NCBI GenBank assembly: GCA_001600455.1
Contig: BCKC01000002.1
Span: forward strand, 5,222,171 to 5,286,170
Direction of reading: 5' to 3'
DNA length: 64,000 bases
Source: Endocalyx cinctus
Taxonomy: Eukaryota; Ascomycota; Sordariomycetes; Amphisphaeriales; Apiosporaceae
Below the pieces are notes generated by a model, which was not told where the DNA came from, did not search any database, and saw nothing but the letters and a program-made list of their open reading frames with translations. Shown piece by piece: positions 16,501 to 28,591 of the stretch (within the stretch, counting starts at the first letter, position 1; every line of letters begins with the position of its first letter). Made by a program: the position numbers and the translations under genes.

Positions 16501-17886
16501 CTCGGTGGAAGCTCATCTATCCCATCGACTACAAGTCGTACAAACTCGAGGTCTTTCAATGTTTTTGACAATGCTTTCTTGAGGACCGAGGTAGAAGGGG
16601 ATAGGCCTTTCGTAATATACTCGTCATAAAAGAATGGGACAAGTTCAGAAACAGTTCTTAAGAGCTGGGTGCAGAACACACGAAGGATGTAAGCTGAGAT
16701 TCCGTATGCAGGGGTATGGTAGTCACAGAAGAAGAAGAGAACCCGCTGTTTGGGGTTTGAGTGTATAAATGAAATGATTTGTGAGCTCAGGACTGATTTG
16801 CCTGTTTGGGTTGTCAGTAACGCTCGGCGAAAAAGATAACGAAGATGCTCTCTTACCAGACCCGGGTTTCCCATAGAGCCACATGATAGAGTTTCCACGT
16901 CCACGCTGCATCCAGGACCGGAATTTGGCATTCTGTACAATCCACTGCGTCGTACCCGGTAAACATTGTTCTTTATGCCAATCAAGTTTCAGCTCCTGAT
17001 CATTATCAACTGCATCGAGCCAATTAATCACGGCGTGTAGTTGTTCGGATTCCCGACGCTTTTCTCGAGCAATAGAATCATCCATTGCTTTCTGTCGCCA
17101 CTCTTTGGCCTGGACGATGTCGATTGCTGTTGCGTGCTGATCAATTAGCCGACTTGTCGTCTTAATGCTCTCGATCACAGCATTGAAGCGATGCTCGAAG
17201 CGACTCCAGGCCGATGAGAAGAAGATCTTCCAAGCTAGAAAAAGTCAGAATCCAGTACAAGGAATTGCGGACAGTTGGCTCTGACCTGGCTTCCTGATCA
17301 ACTCAAAGGCATAGCTATTGAACTCTACGATGTCATCATAGAGAAAGGCAAATAATTGTCGAAGGTCGGCGTTTTCAGGAAATGCATCCTTCAGCATGGA
17401 GAGTCGAGGTAATACAGCACCCATCTGAGCGTAGGCAGATAAGATTTTATCCAGCATCTGCGTGCTGTCTTGAACAGCCTATCTATTGTTAGAGATTTAC
17501 GCATCGAATGATAAACGATGGACTTGCTATAAGGATCAATTTTAAAGGTGCCTATGAAAACAATTAATTAGTAAATATTCCAGGATTGCGATTGCAGAGG
17601 GTGGGATCTATACCCATGTGTAGGCTAAGAACGGTACTGCGTTCGCCAGCACCTCAACTACTTTAGAATACCGCTCAACGGCATCGAGATAGGGGTTCAA
17701 GCGGTCGAGATTACGAAGACATTGTCGAGCAGCAAGCTGACGCTCCACGCGTTGAATGGCCTGTCGCACATCATCGATAGAGTTAGACCTAATTGAACTG
17801 TCATCCTCTACAGAGATTTCTTTTCTAAATCTCTCGCAAGAGCGCTCTATCATTATATCCACCATGGTTGATGATGGATAATTCAA
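13508..17886 (-). CDS. NLR-like chimera: DUF7708 + NACHT + C2H2 fingers + Fungal_trans_2-like domain
   Basis: This is a STAND-type signalling NTPase of 1324 residues. Eight exons keep the frame: 17886-17614, 17551-17528, 17478-17286, 17234-16857, 16801-16226, 16176-16071, 15995-15729 and 15665-13508. Residues of about 30-240 match the fungal NLR N-terminal helical domain (DUF7708: ARQCLRNLDRL, VPFLAYTWAPLK, AWKIFFSSAW). The NACHT domain follows, with P-loop GKPGSGKS split by intron 4, Walker B VVDGIDELPP, a sensor-like LLICSQ and GMFLWVRLVLSLLE. Two C2H2-like fingers lie around residues 800-865. The last about 400 residues resemble the Fungal_trans_2 domain of Zn2Cys6 regulators (LMGCSDHTMYFISEIACLAE, AFHAAAQIYLF, SLSWVYLVGGAV, ILPKIWKR). 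Intron 2 appears to be GC-AG. NACHT proteins act in fungal non-self recognition; the function of this one is unknown. Two separate genes are possible but less likely, because the frame runs through all junctions. Confidence 0.87.
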
Positions 17887-18492
17887 CTATATGAATCGAG
17901 TATCATAATCATAATATATAGAAGGAAAAATTATAGTCATTATAATCGACGAGAGAGGAATTCTGCTGTTAATATGGATACGAGGCTGCGTAGAACGCCC
18001 GAGGGTTTTAAGGCTTCGCCATGGTCGCCTGCAGCTTGCGGAGGCGACCCATTACTAACAACCCTAGCATTTCATATTGGGAGGCCGGCTGTAAAAAGCC
18101 TGTAATAAATTAACCGCAGGCATAAAGTATGGTAGCACGAGAGTCCATTGGCTGTCACGTACGCCAGCATATCACGCCCCGTTGGAAAGCTGCATCATTG
18201 GGGCAGATTGGGTAAGTAAGGCAGATTTTCGTTTCTCGACGCTGGCTAAGCCTTGCTTGATTTACGTGGATAAACATCAAACAAGCTCATGATAAAGAAA
18301 GGCTCTTTAAGACAACAATTTGAATAGAGAAAATTCGCTCTCATAGATGTCTGATACGTTAAGTGCTTGGATTTTTAATTTTGTTGTATTAAAGAAGTCT
18401 TCACTAAGATGAATCTTTCGCGTCAGTTTCAACTTCCCTAAGTTTACAGAAGCACAGTATCATCACAGTGTTAATTTTATGATCTCACCAAA
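17887..18492. other. Shared divergent promoter region, NACHT gene / SNF2 gene
   Basis: About 600 bp separates the two divergent start codons, so the genes may share regulatory DNA. No ORF of note is present. I saw no clear operator-like repeat. Confidence 0.5.
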
Positions 18493-21400
18493 ATGCCCAA
18501 TCCTGCCAAACGACAACGCTTAAATGAGCCAGATAGCTCTCTGTCGTGGTCAACTGTTTATTATGATACCACTACTAGTAATTCCTCTCGAGATTATGTG
18601 AATAATCACTCGAAACATTATGAAAAATCCGATACTTGGTGTCTATTTCCCGATATACAAGGTCCTGTTTCGGTGGAAAAGGAGGTAGAAGAATATGATT
18701 TCTCATGGGCATGTCATTCACAACTTCCAGAGACTGAGATGACCGTTCAACAGCCACTAGATGACGTCTGTTTTGGTTCTGTTAGTAGTTCATGGTGAAA
18801 TATACATTCTTCAAGACATACTAATTCACGATCGTAGATCGTCTCCTTCAAACCTTTGGATACCAGATGTATGCTATCGCAAACAAAACTCATTTTTGAA
18901 AACGATCATCAGCTCTTAAGTCAGTCAGATGGTTTACCATGTGGTCGATTAAATTCCCAGGATACCGAACTCCTCGAGCTGTTCAATCGTGATGGGATAG
19001 GTTTCGATATACTATGGGTACCAAACTCCACCGTGGCTTCGCGAAAAGATGGAACCGGAGAGATCTGGGTAACGGTGTACGGCGAAAGGAACATCGCGGC
19101 AGACTTGGGTGAGGTACTTCAAAACTTGGATATATATCTCCAAGATCCGATATATGCCGAGAGAGACGTTCCGTACTGGAACCCACATAGATTTCACAAC
19201 GACGTCAGCCTCCGAACGTTTCGACTTCAACATGGCTCCCAAATTGAACAGACTGATGTGGATTTCAACATATCGCTGTCTGAAATCCTAGCTGCACCAA
19301 TCTCGGAAGGGACATTACCAGAAACTGAAGGCTCTCCGTTGCTGTTGACGAAGCTCAAAAAGTGCGTATGCCGTATTTGTCCTCGATTGACCAAACCTCT
19401 TACGTTCTCTTAGACATCAGAAGATAGGACTCACGTTTTTGAGCCAGCGAGAACGTGGCTGGAGGTTCTCTCGAAATGAGATGGACATCTGGTCTATCGA
19501 TGTTAACCAAACAGGAGAAACAGTGTACGTGACTTGCCATTCCACAAATCGTCGCCGGGCTTTGCTAAGAGGTCTCAGATTTATCAACAATATCAACAAG
19601 TCCTTTCAAAGGAACTGCCCAAAACAATTTCGAGGAGGAATTTTGGCTGATGAAATGGGTCTGGGCAAATCTTTGAGCATAATATCACTCATTGCTCAAG
19701 ACTACCAGCAAGAAACAGCGCGCAAGACCACGACATTATTAGTGGTACCAGCATCTCGTGAGTAGTACACCCGGAAGAGAATAGACCCCTCCTCGTAATA
19801 GTATTTGACGGAACATAGTTTTGAAAAATTGGGAATGCGAACTCGCGAAGTAAGTAGGAGTACTATACCTTTATGTTTGCTAGAGCGCTGACGTTATTAG
19901 ACACCTCCCTACCAGTCACTTCTCTTGGCGACGTCATTATGGAAACCAACGTCTGCTTAGCCAAGAAGATATAGCTAGCGAAGATGTGATACTTACCAGC
20001 TACTCTACCATGGCAAGTGAGTGGAAGAGCAAGGGCCTCGATAGCTTCTTATTCACAAACCATTGGCCTCGCGTAGTTCTTGACGAAGGTCAGTTAATTA
20101 CCCCAAACCTTGGTTGATGACGGACCCGACTAAATAAAAAGCAGCTCATTACATTAAAGACCCGGCAACAGTCACCACTAAGGCCGCTTTCTCCCTTAAC
20201 GCTGATCGGAGATGGGTCGTCACCGGCACTTTAATTCAGAACCGTCTCTCTGAGCTGTGCAGCCTCCTTCGTTTTCTCCAGGTTTATCCTTACTATGATA
20301 AACATGCCTTTGATGAAGATATCACCCATCTCTGGTCCGTAGGCCGTGAAGGAGAAGCCGTCTCGAGACTAAAGAAGCTTCTTGGTTTCATCATGCTAAG
20401 ACGATCGAACAAGCTTCTTCGATTACCCAAGCGATCAAATAAAGAAATCTTACTTACGTTCGACTTTGAGGATCAACTCGAGTATAACTACGCTAAGGAT
20501 GCCGCGATTCGTGCGCTCGATGATATGCTAGAGTTGGACCATCGAAGAAGCAGTTACACTAACGCTCTATCGAAGATTAATCGTTTAAGAATGATTTGCA
20601 ACTTGGGGACATGGACTGCGCCGGGGTCAGTATTCGAAAACTCGCGTTCTGCTTCGCCTCTAGATATCTTCGCGGAAGATGTTACTTGGGATGTCAAAGC
20701 TGCTACAAAGGCTCTGTCCGAACTCACTCTACTTGATACGATAAAGTGCTCCAATTGTCAGAATGATATTGACATCAGCCAAGAACCATCAGTCTCACCG
20801 GGAGGCGGGCTGGTAGATCGTTCCCAGCCATCTGTCATCCTAACTAAGTGCCTTCGTTATTGGTGTGACTCTTGTACCACATTTCTACTTGCCAAATATT
20901 GTGACTGCACTCCACGGTGTCCATATCAAAGAGTTGATCTCGGTTCCATCTCTACAGGTCTTCCACTACAGCCTTCATCTACAGTAGGGCGCTACACCAC
21001 AAAGATGCAGGCACTGATCAAAGACCTGAACCAATGGATTCGGACAGATAAGAGGTATATATATCATCAATTCTCGATGGTCACTGCGGGAATTGTAACT
21101 AACATGTAGAAGTGTCGTCTTCTCCTTCTGGAAATCCACGCTTGATTTGGCAAACTCGGCTCTCAAAGGGGCCGGTATCAAGTGCGTACAGATTGACGGA
21201 AAGGTACCCCAAGAGCGTCGGAACGAGATACTGCAAGAGTTCTCGACCAAGGAGGAGACCCGCGTTCTTTTATTAACCCTTTCTTGTGGCGCCGTTGGGT
21301 AATAAATTCTACGTCTATTTAGTCATCCCATAGTTACATTTACTAATAGGAAACGAGCAGACTTACACTCACAGCGGCATCACACGTCTGTCTCATGGAA

Positions 21401-21774
21401 CCCCAGTGGAACCCGGCTATCGAAGAGCAAGCACTGGCTAGAGTATACAGGTTGGGTCAGACGAAAGAAGTAACGACAGTGCGGTTTATCATCGAGGATT
21501 CCATCGAGAAAGTACGTTAATTATCCTCCGCCCCCCCGCCTTTTGTTCAGAATGTATAGACACAGTATATGACATTCGTGAGTTGCTTACACGGAACTCT
21601 TAGTACGTCTTGGATATCCAACACAGTAAAAAGGAACTTACAAATTTGCTGTTCACACCGGGCGAGTCCACCGAGGCAACGAGGAGCAGGTTAACTGTAT
21701 GATATCCCGCGTGACCATGACATCTTCTTATATTTGCTAACGACACTCAGGACTTACGAAATCGGCTGAAGTAG
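18493..21774 (+). CDS. SNF2-family ATPase, RAD5/HLTF-like with degenerate RING
   Basis: This is a DNA-dependent ATPase of the RAD5/RAD16/HLTF branch, whose members act in post-replication repair or chromatin remodelling. Ten exons (18493-18780, 18838-19361, 19414-19757, 19819-19849, 19901-20088, 20145-21054, 21110-21298, 21361-21511, 21604-21696, 21751-21774) sum to 913 residues. Visible motifs are Walker A DEMGLGKS (near residue 350), DEAH at the exon 5/6 junction, TGTLIQNRLSEL, VVFSFWKSTLD, SCGAVGLTLTAASHVCLMEP and QALARVYRLGQT. Between the helicase lobes a cysteine-rich segment (KCSNC, KCLRYWCDSC, CDCTPRCP; about residues 658-720) sits where RAD5/HLTF carry a RING. Its expected His appears to be Tyr, so E3 activity is doubtful. 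No HIRAN domain was recognised. It is head to head with the NACHT chimera. Confidence 0.93.
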
Positions 21775-22861
21775 CCGGAAATTGATGATACGAGACCAGA
21801 TGGTCTTATGAATGAATACATATGTACACTATACCTATTCATCGCTTACCTTCGAGAAGCGAAACTCGTCCGCATGAACCCACCCACCGCCACAATCACA
21901 TTCTCTATTCCTCCGAGTAGTTCCGTATTCGTATTTAATGCAAAAGAAACCTCATTATGCGCATAAATCATTGCATGATCCTTTAGGTACATTGCATGCA
22001 GCCTAGCTGAAAGCGTGTGGTGCTACGGTACAAACGTTGGCCGATTTTAGAGGATCCTTAACCTTACCGGGCTTGTATTACCACCCCCGAATCCACAAGT
22101 AAGTGGACTCGATACCTGAAATATTTTATTACACGTGTAGATAGATGCAGTTTCTGTTCTCGCCCGAACATGCATGTTGACATATGTACCGCATGGACTC
22201 TTACACCACACTACACTACACATAGAATTCGCAGACGTGCCCTTGTCGACGATCCTTCGGGAGGGGGCAGCGAAGGTGCATTTTGGCATTCATCGCCTAT
22301 CGCTATCGATCAATCGACATATGTACTGTTCTCCCCTCGTCACCAAGGGGCACGCTGAGTACCGAGGTCCTATACGTAGTACTATATATACCTGCAGATG
22401 TGTGTGTTACTCTCACAAATGTCCATCGCAGGAGATCATGATACCACGACGGAACTTGCCAGATCAGATCTCCTACATATATACTACTTACAGTACGGTT
22501 ACGATGATGTTTGCGCGTGTAGTATATAGTATGTAATAGTTAAAAAATGCATATATACATATAGGTGAATTAAGATTTATGGTACACTAGGTTTCACGGG
22601 ATTTGACATCCCAAGACGGTAGGCTAAACCTTTCACCCTTATTTTTTTTTTGCCCCTGTCTACTTACACTACTACAGTATCATAGTATACTACTCTACCT
22701 CGTTGAATTTGCTGATTTAAAAACTCCCCACTTCAGGTAGCGTAGTGTACTTGTATATTTCTTCTCATTCCATCTTCATATCAGCCCACTATATCTGTAT
22801 ATATGTAGTAAAGCCTGCATGGTTAAGATATTCTGTACATATACAGAGACTCTGCCTACCT

Positions 22862-22866
<5 letters not shown>

Positions 22867-22895
<29 letters not shown>
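22867..22895. repeat. T29 homopolymer
   Basis: This is a run of 29 T. A second run of the same length occurs at 30354-30382. Such tracts could be old poly(A) tails of retroposed sequence on the minus strand, but no retroposed body is recognisable next to this one. Confidence 0.9.
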
Positions 22896-23651
22896 CTCGC
22901 TAAGTGGCTTGTTAATATGAATATCGTTACATTACCTGAAGACTACACGGCCCCCAATGTTGCAATGATCCGTGATTGTTTAGTTGGTCTACCTGATACA
23001 GTTGGTGTAGTGTACACAGATCAATACGAAATTCAATACGAAAACGAGTCCTACCCTGGACAGCCCCTTAAATCCGAACCAGGAACACCCCAGATCTTGG
23101 TTGAATACCTAATCCCATGAATACTCGGTAAGCGTCACAGATTCTGCTCCCGGCCGCGCCTAGAGCAAACGAATGTCAAACAGGCTACAAAGTAGTGTAC
23201 ACTTACTTGTAAGTATATATGTACTCTGTACGCTATACTAGGATAATGACACCATATAGTAGTAACCCTAAATAAATCTCCATCTATGCTAGTTGCGGCA
23301 TCAAATCAGTGGAAAATACCTATACAGTCTTACCTCAAGCGTCAGCAAGAATATAAAAAAAAATCAAATGTAAGAAAAACCAAGTAGCCTCAATAAGTAC
23401 ACTATACTAGATTAAAGAGATAAAAGAAGAAAAAAAAGATCTACTTTCAAATACCGAACAAGGATCGGCTTCCGATCCGCGTCCAATCAACTTCAACGAT
23501 CTCGAGTCCTGGCTCACATTTTTTCGAATCGCCTCTTTTTTTTACAAAACCCCCTGGTAATTGTCACTGCGTACTACTATCACTTTAATTGCTTTCTTTT
23601 TGGCATAGAAAGTGGACAAAAAAAACAGAAGAAGAAGAAGAGGAAGAGGGG

Positions 23652-23679
23652 GAGAGAGAGAGAGAGAGAGAGAGAGAGA
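23652..23679. repeat. GA dinucleotide microsatellite
   Basis: A pure GA repeat of about 14 units lies inside intergenic DNA. Confidence 0.9.
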
Positions 23680-24531
23680 CGGAGAGTAGATGATCAGATG
23701 GTAAGTAATGAAGGAAAAATGGATGAATATTAGATGATATTGTGTTTCTTCTATTACCTTACCGAATTCGTATCGTAACATTATTTCATCATTCTGATTC
23801 GTAATATAGAAAGATATAAAAATCGTTAATCTGAAGAAAAACAAAATAATAATAAGAAAAGATCTATGATAATCTTCGAGAAATATACTAGAAAGACAAT
23901 TATTCACTTACGCATACGTTTTTCTTCTTCGAAGATCATCAACTACCCCGGGGACTGTCAGTCAATGTCCAGGGGTAATCCCAAGATATCAACTTGTCTA
24001 GAGAATTAATAAACTATTGGTGCGGAGCCTTTCCTTTTTTAACGCTCGTCCGTTTTATACACTTCAAATCCCATCCGTCTACCTCTTCGTACAACAAGTA
24101 TCCTTTATCCTTCTTTTCTCCTTTCATAATAGATGAATATCGGATTTCGTCATTATCATCTGAATCGTAGATCAGATATCGACTTGTTTTTCAACCACTG
24201 AAAAGAAAAAGAAAGAAAGAAAGAAAGTATTATGTAGTCCAAGAGAGCTTTTATACGCCCCATCGTTGCATTATATATCATCATATCAACGCACCAGGTT
24301 CCGAAATACGGCCAACTCCTAGCGGTTCAGCATCGAGAAAAAAAAAGGAAAAGAGAAATCCTTTTATCAAATTTATTGAAAAGCCATCTCACAAACGCCA
24401 TTCTTTAGAATTTCTGATTTTGTTTAGTTATCGTTCTAGTTCAAAAGAATAAGAAACAAAAGAAACCGACCCACCTGATCCACATCATTCTTTTACTCTC
24501 AAAGACATACATATACATATATTTATCCAGT

Positions 24532-26983
24532 ATGGTATATTGTGGGAAGCCCTCTCGGGGCTGTCAAATGTGTAGGACGAGGAGAATCAAGGTCTGTCCA
24601 GATCATTCATAACTACACGACACAATCTACAGCCGGATTCTCTTAACGTTTATCGCCCGCAGTCTACTAACTTCTAGGGGTAAAAAATAAAAAAAATTCC
24701 AAAATTAAACAGTGCGACGAAACCAAACCGACGTGCAACCAGTGCGCCAAATCTCGGAGGCAATGTCCAGGCTATAAGGACGAGTTCGATCTGGTTTTCC
24801 GGAACGAGACCAAAGCCACGGAGCGTCGTGCGCAGAAGGCGAACAAGAAGGCGGCGGTGCAAGCCCAAAAAGTGACGTTCGCGGTAACCGGCTCGTCCTC
24901 GTCCTCGTCACAACAGCAGCAGCAGCAGCACCAGCTCTCGGGCGTCGGCGGCGTGACCCCTTCGTCCGCGCTGATCCCATCCAAGGATCAGCAAGCCCGC
25001 TGCTTCTTCGTGTCGAACTTCATCCTGCTCCCGCCGCAGAGCGGGAACGGCGTCGGTTTCATGGACTTCCTCCTACCCATGCTTAAGGAAGACGAAAACG
25101 ACAACGGCATCGGCGCCTCGGTCTCGATCCGTCGCCAGCAGAATAATAGCCACCTTCGGCACGCGTTCGCGGCTTGCGCCGCCGCTTTCTACGATAATAG
25201 GCGGGGTCAGAACCCTACCGGCAACCCTTCCGCCACGGCCCTGAACGAGTACTCGCAGGCGTTGATCGGGCTGAGGGAGGCGCTTAAAACCCCTCACGGG
25301 CCGACGTCGGATGAGACGCTGGCGGCGGTTTTGTTGTTGGGGTTGTTTGAGGTGAGTTGATTTACGATTCCATTTTATTAGAGCGATTTAAACATAAAAC
25401 CAGAAAAAAACAAAACTAACTGAAATGGTTAACGACAGAATATTACGGCGAAGCAGATCGGCATGTTGAACTGGGGCTCGCATGTCGAAGGAGCTGTACA
25501 ACTCGTGAGAGCAAGGGGAAGGGCTCAACTTAAAACCAAAACGGGCGTGCGGCTTTTCATCGCCGTCAGGACACAAATGGTACGTCTTTACTCTTATCAT
25601 CTGATTAATTTCATACCTCAATAATAATACGTGTTTCTCCACCGTTTACAATACTAACGAACACAATAATAAACCTCGTAGATCATCCATTGCCTCGCCT
25701 CGGGAACATCGCCCATCTTCGGGGCGGACTGGTGGGTAGACGACACGATACACAACAGCACAGCGGCGCAAAGCCAGCGAAACATGCTAAAGACGTCGGA
25801 GCTGCGAGCGGAGATAACGCGGATCATGTCGACGGCGCTGGCGCGGACGCCGGCGAACGTGGAGCTGATGCTGGAGCTGATCCGAAAAGCGCAGCAGCTG
25901 GACCGGGAGGTGGTCAGCTGGATGGAGAACACGCCCGAAGACTGGAAGTACGAGACGGTCGGGTGGGAGGACCGCGTCCCGGCCGACGGCGACTACTCCC
26001 GCGTCGAGGTCTTCCCCGGCCGCGTCGACGTCTACCGCGACTTCTGGACGGCCAGCATGTGGAACGGCGCCCGCACGCTGCGGCTCATCCTCGCGTCCCT
26101 GACGGTCCGCTGCGCCGCCTGGATCTGCGCCCCGAACGATTACCGCACCACGCCCGAGTACGCGACCTCGGCGCGCGTCTGCGTCGATACCATCTCCGAC
26201 ATCCTCGCCTCGGTGCCGTATCACCTCGGGTGGCAACACCTGGATCAGAGGAAAGGAAAAGGAAAAGGTAAAGAGAATAATAATAATAACGACGACGACG
26301 ACGACTACGACAATAAAAACGATAGAAATAAATCCGGCTCGACCTTCGCCTGCGGCGACGACGCCGAGTCCCTCAAAGGCGTAGCCGGCTACTTCCTCAC
26401 CTGGCCCCTCGGCAACGTCAACTCGCAAGACCACACGACCGACGCCCAGCGGCAGTGGATCACCGGCCGGCTCCGCCACATCGGGACGCGGATGGGGGTC
26501 CGGTACGCGCACATCCTGCAGCAGATCCAGATCCGGATCCCGAGCATGCTGATCCGGCGGGACGCGCTGATGGGGTCGTCGCCTTACTCGTCGTCGTCCT
26601 TCCGCGGCAGCAGCGTCGTGGCCCAGGACGAGCGCCACGACCGCGAGCACGGCTCCAACTTCGAGAAGATGGTCTCGCCCGCGCGCGCCGCCCTGCCGCC
26701 GACGGCCGGGTACGACACGAACCCGCTCGTTCACCGCGAGGAGATGCACCGACGCCACGTCGAGAACGTGAAGGAGAGCTTGATCAGCCAGGCCGCCGGC
26801 ACGGCGGGCACGGATGGGAGGTGGGTCGCTCAGAGGTGGTTGGTTACGGATGCGCCCGAGTCGGATGCGCCCGAGTCGGATACCCTGTCGACGTCGGCGG
26901 CGGCGGCGACGACGGATGCGGGCTTGCCGGCGATCAAGGTAGGGGGCGGGCTTGTTATTCGTAACGTGCAACCGGTCGATTAG
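24532..26983 (+). CDS. Zn2Cys6 fungal-specific transcription factor
   Basis: This is a binuclear zinc-cluster regulator of 713 residues. Four phase-0 exons were placed: 24532-24591, 24713-25351, 25439-25579 and 25682-26983. The cluster C11-x2-C14-x6-C21-x6-C28-x2-C31-x6-C38 is canonical, and an intron sits exactly before its third cysteine. A basic linker rich in K and A and a poly-Gln run (residues near 90) follow. The middle region resembles the Fungal_trans_2 family (TLAAVLLLGLFEVS, WGSHVEGAVQLVRARGRAQ, TGVRLFIAVRTQMI). A low-complexity Asn/Asp/Lys insert lies near residues 475-500. A perfect 15-bp tandem repeat encodes APESDAPESD near the C-terminus. The exons are very GC-rich, so antisense frames are long but spurious. 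The target genes are unknown, and no metabolic cluster adjoins it. Confidence 0.9.
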
Positions 26984-27187
26984 TGGTAATTGCGTCTGGT
27001 TATCTCTGCTTCTAGGAGGGGGGGTTTTGTGTAAGAAAGGCAAATTCGGCGTTTTGGGTGGATGGATGGATGGGCTGGGATGGTATTGAATTTTCTTTCG
27101 TCATTTTTCCTTCTTTTCTCCCCTTTTCCTTCAAAAGACCTTGACGGTTTCTTTTTTTTTTTTTTTTTCTCTAAAAAAACAAAAAAT

Positions 27188-27225
<38 letters not shown>

Positions 27226-28591
27226 AGAGAGAGAGAATTGAGAAATTCTTATTTTAATATGAGGCCAACTTTCTTCTCCCCCTTTTCTGTTTCTACCTTT
27301 TTATCATTTTATTCTTCAATTCTCTCCTTTTATACGTATATTACATACTTCCCTTCATTTGTTATTTTTTGTCTCTCTATCTATATATTTATAGGTAGCG
27401 GATGGGTAGGATAATCAGGTATTTCCGGATAAGTTCTTTGGTTTTTTTTTTTCTCTAACGTCTTATGATAAAAGAAGAAAAAAAAAAAGAAAAAAAAAGG
27501 AGAAGAAAATAGGGAGGGGCGCTTTCTAGAGCAATGATACCCGGTTCTTTCTTTTTGTTTTTCCTTACACATTGTGGTTTTATGTATCACTTTTATCTAA
27601 TTCATTCATTCGGTCCAGGAATGTATTGAGGTGTGATAACCATCATATAGCAAAATGACATCTACATACTTATTTAATACCATCCCCCTCGTTCGTGAAC
27701 TAGATATCTTCGAGTTTGATCTATTACAGCTTGACAGCCTCAAGATGAAGTACGAGGTGGTCACGAGAAGGGTTTCGAAAGCGCTCTGGCGATAATACTC
27801 ATATCTACGTCGAATTTGATAATATACGTATTTTCCTTTAAGTCTTCTCTAAAGGTCGTTTGATCGACGACAGCGCGCAACGTTTATGGGTATTGTTACT
27901 AACAGCCAAATATTCCAGTGTCTTCCCTGCCACAATATTGTAACCTAGTCGTTTGAAGTATAAATATATGGTAAATGTCAAGCTTCTTATCATGCTTACT
28001 TGTCAGACTTAAAAGGATGAAAGATCAGCGGCCAAATGCAAATCAATTGTGGGAAAGTTTTATTGTTTAATTTGTGGTTCTCTTTCTGCGGCGTGGTTCA
28101 AAATTGAACCAGGGTATCCTTAAATCTTTATTCATCGTTGATTTGAATACATGTAAGTATAAGAAAAGTAGGCATACTCTCTCCATGCTCCCTTCGCGAG
28201 TGACAGAGAGAGAACAGAAACACATCTTCTTCAAAACAAAGCCTAGAACCATGGTCGTAAAGACAGTAAGTAGTTTTATACATGCCGAAACGATGTCGCA
28301 GCGGGTAAGACAAGCCCACTCAAGACACGTAAGGGTCTTGGGGCTGAGTCCGGTCCTTGCGTTTTTGTTTCTTTCTTCATTCCATCTATTCTTTCTTCTA
28401 TTCCTAAGCTTCTCTCAAGCTTCCATTGTTTATAGGGTAGAAACGATCGCTTGGTAGATAGGGATGCAGTATATCCAGGTCCGAAGAAATCGCAAGAGGT
28501 TGCTTCGAGTTGGACGGGATCGCAGAAGTTGTACTAAAAAAAAAAGACAGGCGATTTTCTATCATTTCATGTTTATCGCATCTCTAGACTT
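26984..28591. other. Intergenic region between convergent 3' ends
   Basis: About 1.6 kb between the transcription factor and a minus-strand gene. It holds pyrimidine runs (27151-27169), an AC microsatellite (27189-27223) and an A/G-rich stretch near 27474-27510. A 127-codon ORF at 28074-28457 lacks any recognisable motif and is treated as chance. Confidence 0.5.
27189..27223. repeat. AC dinucleotide microsatellite
   Basis: A pure AC repeat of about 17 units runs straight into a short GA repeat. Confidence 0.93.

Larger units (their letters stand above)
21775..24531. other. Intergenic region, SNF2 gene to Zn2Cys6 gene
   Basis: This is about 2.75 kb of AT-rich DNA. It contains a T29 run (22867-22895), a GA microsatellite (about 23652-23679) and many TATATA stretches. 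A 67-codon ORF at 22917-23120 starts just after the T run. It has no recognisable family, and I do not call it a gene. No RNA gene was seen. Confidence 0.5.

Noticed and set aside
22917..23120. 67-codon ORF after the T29 run
   Set aside because: It has no recognisable family, no upstream exon and AT-rich flanks. Chance is the simplest explanation.
25787..27043. 418-codon antisense ORF across the Zn2Cys6 gene
   Set aside because: The GC-rich exon leaves the opposite frame open. Its translation is Arg/Asp/Val-rich low complexity, with no motif, while the sense frame has the zinc cluster and family motifs.
28074..28457. 127-codon ORF downstream of the Zn2Cys6 gene
   Set aside because: It has no motif, a composition like intergenic DNA, and a hydrophobic end that comes from a T/C-rich tract.
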